A DNA stretch of 64,000 nucleotides, taken from the NCBI RefSeq assembly GCF_000003815.2, contig NC_049980.1, forward strand, positions 20,807,609 to 20,871,608, written 5' to 3'. Below the pieces are notes generated by a model, which saw only the letters and a list, made by a program, of their open reading frames with translations, was not told the origin of the DNA and did not search any database. The stretch comes from Branchiostoma floridae (Eukaryota > Chordata > Leptocardii > Amphioxiformes > Branchiostomatidae). A program made the position numbers and the translations under genes. Positions 59,286 through 64,000 of this stretch are shown here, piece by piece (position 1 is the stretch's first letter; every line of letters begins with the position of its first letter).

Positions 59286-61365
59286 TCAGTTCAGTTCAGT
59301 TCAGTTCATCCTTTTCTGGTGACGCTATGAAGTTCTTCCATACGACCCTGTCGCGCATGACAGACAGGAGGTCTCCGTCTTTGAGGCCAACATCTTCCTC
59401 AATCACCCTCTTAAGGGTCAGGGATGGTCGGCCACGTCTTCTCTTCTCGTCGGGCCGCCAGAGACGAACCCTACCGGCCATCTCGTCGTGACGCATCACA
59501 TGACCAGCAAGGGCCAGGCGTCGGTCGCGAATGACTCTAGTAATCCGTGGCAGACCGTTGTAAAGCTGTGTGTTAGAGGTGTGACTCTTCCAGTCAACAT
59601 CCAAGGTGGCACGGAGAAGCCGGGTATAGTTCCCGTCGAGTTTCTTGCACAGGGTTTTAGTTAAAGACCAAGAGTCAGACCCGTAGAGCAAAATAGACTC
59701 AACACTCGATTTGAAGACTTTGATCTTGGTGGTATTTTGAATTGGAGCCTTCCACACCTTCCTGAGGGAATGGGATGCTCCCCATGCTAGTCTGATACGG
59801 TGACTGACGTCATGGGCTGAATTGGAGAAGCTTCCGAGATACTTAAAGTCGCTGACTTGCTCTATGACAGTTCCATCACTTGCTTTTAAGACCTGAGGGT
59901 CGACAGGGGGGTTGATGTGCATGACCATGGTCTTAGACGCATTTAGGAGTAGACCAATCTCCTGGGTGGCAGACTCTACACGGTGTAGAAAGACTTGTGC
60001 AGCACGGATAGTATCTTCAAGCAGGCAGATGTCATCCGCGAAGTCTAAATCCGGCAAAACCACAGCTGGGTGACGCGAGCTCTGTCTTCTCCTCAGAGTG
60101 AGGCCGTCGTTGGTATTGACAGCCTTGCGCAGTGCATAGTCCAATGCAACAATGAAGAGAAATGGGGCAAGGGGATCACCCTGCAGGACACCAGTATTGA
60201 TGTTGAAGGTGTCAGTTTCACCTTCAGGGGTGAGGACTGTAGCGATGGTGTCGGCGTACATTACCCTGATTGCGTCGACTATAGGCGTGGGCACACCATA
60301 GGCTGCAAGGATCTTGAACATTGTGATGCGGTTGATCGAATCAAACGCCTTTTTGAAGTCGATGAAAATGAGCACTGCCTCTTTTTGGTGGTTCTGCACC
60401 TCTTCAACGATTCGGCGTAGGGCCAGGATTTGAGCTGACGTTGAGCGTGAGGGACGAAAGCCGTTCTGATTGGGGCGTAAGAGCTTATCAACAACTGGCC
60501 TAATTCTGTTGAGCAGAAGGCGGTTGTACACTTTTGCGGCTATCTGAGTGAGGGATATGCCCCTGTAGTTGTCAGGAAGGGTAAGGTTTCCCTTCTTTGG
60601 GACTGGGACTATACCAGACAATCCCCACTCATCCGGCCTGTTTCCAGAAAGAGTTTGATTGCAAAAGTTGGTTAGGAACTGCCTAGCTTTGGGAAGTTGC
60701 CACACTTCTAATGGCAGGCCGTCCAGTCCCGGGGCTTTTCCGGCTTTCATTTGCTTCAGAGCTATGTCAACTTCACCCTGAGTGAAGGGATCGCAGCTAA
60801 TGTTGTAGTTAGTGTCAAATACTGGGGTGATCGGAACTCCAGTGGAGCTGGACTGAGGGACATCATTGTTAAGGAGCTTGGAGAAGTGATTTTTCCAGGT
60901 GTTGAGTCTGTCTTCTCCCTGGATAAAGATCACGCCTGATCTTTTACCAGATAGCTCGCGCACTAGCTTCCATGCTCTCAGATGCTCTGGGGCTGAGCTT
61001 GCTTCGAAAGTCTGAAGTGTCTTAATGATTCTATCTTCTTCACATCTATCGTAAGTCTTTTTAAGCTGGATCTGGGCAGTTTGAACATCTTTAGTGGACG
61101 AACGAAGGGTAGCCCGGCGTGCAATCGACACTTGAATGGTATCTACTGGATCAGGGTCACGAGGTGGTTTCCGTGGAAGCCTCTTGCTGCCTACTTTGTT
61201 ACAGATTTCTACAAAAGAAGAGTAGGATTTCTGCTGATCTGGTAGATTAGCATACGTATGGGCAATGTCATCATCAATTGTGCTTGCAAGCTCGTGGTCT
61301 TCTCTTAAAGCTCGCCAATACAACTTAGTGCGTGACATGGTTTTGGGCTTACGGACACGGACACA
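59286..61365 (-). mobile_element. 5'-truncated RTE-like LINE insertion
   Basis: A 2080-bp insertion on the - strand bounded by the 12-bp duplication GACTTTTACAGT. Its 3' end (left side on the + strand) is a short tandem tail, five copies of CAGTT on the + strand from 59282, typical of RTE-type elements, which end in short tandem repeats rather than poly(A). The 5' end is cut inside the region between endonuclease and reverse transcriptase, so the apurinic-type endonuclease is missing. The uninterrupted reading frame and perfect duplication point to a recent insertion. Confidence 0.85.
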
Positions 61366-61398
61366 GACTTTTACAGTAGCTTGTAATTCTAAAGACAT
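59296..61398 (-). CDS. LINE reverse transcriptase fragment (ORF2 C-terminal part)
   Basis: A 700-codon open frame with no stops. Reverse transcriptase motifs in order: KAGKAPGLDGLPLEVWQ (about residue 221), NYRGISLTQIAAKVYNRLL, NQNGFRPSRSTSAQI, FIDFKKAFDSINR (about 346), TGVLQGDPLAPFLFIVALDY (about 407), the catalytic FADD (residues 453-456) with the usual Y replaced by F, and KYLGS. The C-terminus carries LLYGSDSWSLTKTL and a basic RRRGRPSLTLKR stretch, as in RTE/RTEX-like elements. The first 11 residues (MSLELQATVKV) are read from the target duplication and host flank, so the Met is not native. No endonuclease domain; a dead-on-arrival copy that could still encode an RT-like polypeptide if transcribed. 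Clade assignment is tentative. Confidence 0.9.
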   Translation of the reverse strand: MSLELQATVKVCVRVRKPKTMSRTKLYWRALREDHELASTIDDDIAHTYANLPDQQKSYSSFVEICNKVGSKRLPRKPPRDPDPVDTIQVSIARRATLRSSTKDVQTAQIQLKKTYDRCEEDRIIKTLQTFEASSAPEHLRAWKLVRELSGKRSGVIFIQGEDRLNTWKNHFSKLLNNDVPQSSSTGVPITPVFDTNYNISCDPFTQGEVDIALKQMKAGKAPGLDGLPLEVWQLPKARQFLTNFCNQTLSGNRPDEWGLSGIVPVPKKGNLTLPDNYRGISLTQIAAKVYNRLLLNRIRPVVDKLLRPNQNGFRPSRSTSAQILALRRIVEEVQNHQKEAVLIFIDFKKAFDSINRITMFKILAAYGVPTPIVDAIRVMYADTIATVLTPEGETDTFNINTGVLQGDPLAPFLFIVALDYALRKAVNTNDGLTLRRRQSSRHPAVVLPDLDFADDICLLEDTIRAAQVFLHRVESATQEIGLLLNASKTMVMHINPPVDPQVLKASDGTVIEQVSDFKYLGSFSNSAHDVSHRIRLAWGASHSLRKVWKAPIQNTTKIKVFKSSVESILLYGSDSWSLTKTLCKKLDGNYTRLLRATLDVDWKSHTSNTQLYNGLPRITRVIRDRRLALAGHVMRHDEMAGRVRLWRPDEKRRRGRPSLTLKRVIEEDVGLKDGDLLSVMRDRVVWKNFIASPEKDELN
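61366..61377. repeat. Target site duplication, right
   Basis: GACTTTTACAGT, identical to 59274-59285; marks the truncated 5' end of the LINE. Confidence 0.85.
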
Positions 61399-63360
61399 TG
61401 AACGGTCAGCTTAGGTACTTAAAAAAAAGGCAGTCCATAACACCTGAGGATATTGCTATAGCAGCTGTTTGTACCATGCAGCAAAGACGATAGAACATTA
61501 AGGTTTCTGAAATGAGTTGGTGTAGAAGACTGATCGAAAGGAAACAAAGCATTGCACTTTTGTTGGGAACGTGTTTAGCTCTAGCAAGGTCTTAAAGGAG
61601 CCTCTGATCACAGTATGGAAACAGCTGTCGCAGATGAGGTACAGACTGTAAGACTATGAGAGAAAGTCTCAAAAGGCCTTTTAAGACTTTTACCATTTCA
61701 AGAAGCTTTCATTTTAAGAAGAAGGGCTGCTGGCGGTTTGTTTGATAGGATAAATGCACAGTGTCAGCTGGAAACCGCTCTGCTCATTGCACCGGAGGCG
61801 AGGTGAGGAATACACGCGCACTGCTCTAAACCATCAATGTAATGGACACATGTGTGGCTTCCTACGACAAATGTCAGCGAACTAAGCGCGAATCATATAG
61901 CTTTAGCAGATTTTTTAAACCGAAACGCTACTGCTGCCTGGTTTCCTCTCGACGACCTCAGAATTAATCGCATTCTCTGTGACACACAGTTGGGATTTTA
62001 CTTGCCTCTTTGGTTGCTTTTTGAGTCAGAAATTCTGCTGGCGTTTTCTCTCAGGCTCTACCCTCCGCCCATACGATTGTGGTCGAACGTGATCAGCATA
62101 GACAGCAACGGCAAATTGGCCCGGGGGTAATGTGATGAGGCGCTCCTGGTAAACCCCAGGGATTCACCGACCACCGCCTGGCAATTAGTCCGCAAACACC
62201 GTCTTTGGAATTAATATTCTGCTGGTGGCGGCGGCGGGGAACGGGAGGTCTGTTTAAACCCCTCGCCCAGCTGAAAACGTACGGACTCCCAATTCGTCGC
62301 GAGCATGTAAAGAAAACAAAAGAACATATTCTTCATCCAGAAACAACTGCTCTACACTAACAGCTTTGTATTTTTTACGTATTCTAGACAAAATCGAATC
62401 GTAGCGAAGCTAGTATCTTTCTGAAAAAGGAATATCTGGAAGAAAATTACAACTTAGGTATAAATGTGTAATAATCTATTTTTTTTCTTCTTTTTTTTAC
62501 CACGCAGCAAAATATTGCCCAAAGTATATTCTGTATATTTGTGATACAAGGAACGTTCCTCGATGATCACAATACAAAGTATCATTTTTAAGTCGTATTC
62601 ATTTTTCCAAATGAGGTTCAAAGTGCAGGCTGAGTTCTATCTATTTGATATTCTGGCGGTAATACAATATCAGATGTGGAATCGCATTGAAAAATTGAAA
62701 AAAATAAATACATATCACCAATGAGGGGTAACACGAGACCAAATTAGCTCTTTGGATCTGTAACCACAGACCTACAATCATCTTCGGTTTTAGAATGTGA
62801 GTCACAATAAGAAGGATAGCCCAGCGGTACCTTTGTTTGGTACAAGCCCACCAGCTGTGCTCTCATCAGTCTCTCGCGTTCCCCCATTATCTGATGCACG
62901 TCCTTTAGAGACGTATTATTTCGAGGGTCTCTTTGATATCGAGTTATGTCGAAATGAAGGTCGGACAGGCTGATTCTTCCGATTACGCGGGACCACTACT
63001 GACAGGATATTACGTTCATCTCGCCCTTTTGACCACAACGTGGGTGAATGTGAGGAGAATGGCCAAAGCTTAAAGCGCAATGAAGAAGAGAGCGTTACAG
63101 AAGTCGGTATGATATAGTGACGTCCACACGGCAGCTCACTCCGTGAAATACCCATTGAATGTCTAGGTATACTACCAATGATTTTAAGTACCTAGTGTAG
63201 CAATGATATTTAAGGTATGACCATTGGGCTCAGTAAACTGATATGATGCACATATTTGTGTGACAGCCAAGCCGAGAGGAATTTTGTAGATTCTTATCGG
63301 ACATTTTCGACCCATTTTTAAGCAAACGTTGTCAGCCCTGTTTGTTATGTGCCAGTTATC
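61378..63360. other. Intergenic, nothing recognised
   Basis: No supported gene. AT-rich simple stretches near 62480-62500 and 62695-62710. Confidence 0.5.
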
Positions 63361-63362
63361 TC

Positions 63363-63483
63363 CGTAGCTATAGATAGCCTGAGTGCCATCCTAGTTAGTT
63401 TTCGGCGGCTACATTCCCCTCGCTAACTAGTTGACTACCTGGGAGCCGAGGAAAATTAACTAGGACGTTACCCAAGCTATGGC
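63363..63483. mobile_element. Foldback / MITE-like element
   Basis: Imperfect inverted arms: GCCTGAGTGCCATCCTAGTT followed by AGTTTTCGGCGGC (63377-63409) and the reverse complement of 63443-63479 (GGGTAACGTCCTAGTTAATT, then TTCCTCGGCTC). The arms share words with relics at 19604 and 54699, so the family is dispersed. No coding capacity. Confidence 0.6.
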
Positions 63484-64000
63484 AATGATAGCAAAAAGGC
63501 AACATTCACTAGAAAGCTAACGCAAGCTTTGATAGGTTTAGAGCATCTTCCAGGTACAGGTAACGTGTGAAATACTCCATAGTAGTCCCTACTGTAGGAT
63601 TATGATATGTATAAACTGGCATAACTACTTCCTTTGTTTATCATATATGTGTTTGTAATAACCGTGAATACTGGTAAAATGGCGAGTGCCTTACTATAAC
63701 CTCCCTACCCGGTTTGCAACGCAAGCTGGCGTGAAATATTTGGTAGTGCGTTAACTTCATATAATTGGCTAATTTGAATCAATCATTCTCTGTGACCCCC
63801 GGTTGACGGGACGAGGAGTAATGACTGATGGTGCGTGTCATCCGCCGGGAGGCCTGCAGACAAATCAACATGGAGGCAGAGATGATATTGGCTCCCTGCT
63901 CCCACAGGCAGCGGCGGATTTAAAAGATGAAATCTCCCAGGGCACTAGCAGGATGTACATCATTGCTGCCGCGCTGGCTGAGGCTCACGGCCAGCAGCAT
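63484..64000. other. Intergenic, nothing certain at the right edge
   Basis: A frame open from about 63780 to the end of the window (for example ADLKDEISQGTSRMYIIAAA) has no recognisable domain and no clear splice sites. It may be chance or a conserved non-coding element. Confidence 0.35.

Noticed and set aside
61366-61398. Native start codon of the LINE protein
   Set aside because: These bases are the target site duplication and host flank; the native protein is truncated upstream of the reverse transcriptase.

Overview
The window looks like a large-intron chordate-type animal genome. It holds one multi-exon protein-coding gene, dispersed short repeats, a tRNA-derived SINE, MITE-like elements, minisatellites and a 5'-truncated LINE. 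The repeat character (short elements ending in GGTCACATTTCC-like ends, a SINE with a core reading TTGGGAAAGGCACTTTA) and the ZNF608/609-type gene make a cephalochordate (amphioxus, Branchiostoma) my best guess. That assignment is inference from recall, not a search.

Layout. 1-803 is a 39-bp minisatellite that runs off the left edge. A MITE-like element (807-981) separates it from a diverged block (about 1019-1266). 1267-14475 is upstream sequence with two candidate non-coding first exons (ending at 4762 and 10528) and a small 55-bp tandem repeat (5429-5571). The ZNF608/609 (scribbler/brakeless family) gene runs on the + strand. Its coding exons are 14550-15248, 25106-25376, 38021-38108, 39229-42128, 42264-43241, 43959-44028 and 44504-44510. 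Together they give 5013 nt, 1670 codons plus stop, with all phases consistent. A candidate poly(A) signal lies at 45630. Introns of 9.9 and 12.6 kb hold homopolymer tracts, a SINE and a striking foldback at 33868-33951. 45656-64000 holds two more MITE copies (55154, 56246), an isolated RE1-like site (58232), a 5'-truncated RTE-like LINE on the - strand with 12-bp target site duplications (59286-61365), and a foldback element (63363-63483).

The most unusual observation is that the 39-bp minisatellite unit contains, on the - strand, TTCAGCACCAAGGACAG, a full match to the vertebrate REST/NRSF RE1 consensus. At least nine array copies match it perfectly, one more does in the diverged block, and one isolated copy lies 57 kb away in opposite orientation. 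The window may therefore hold a natural RE1-like array. A second notable point is that the ZNF609 start-codon exon has the architecture of mammalian circ-ZNF609: back-splicing would create a stop three codons past the junction.

No other protein-coding gene can be supported. The many short open frames elsewhere look like chance. Intron and intergenic stretches were read by eye only, so conserved non-coding elements cannot be excluded.
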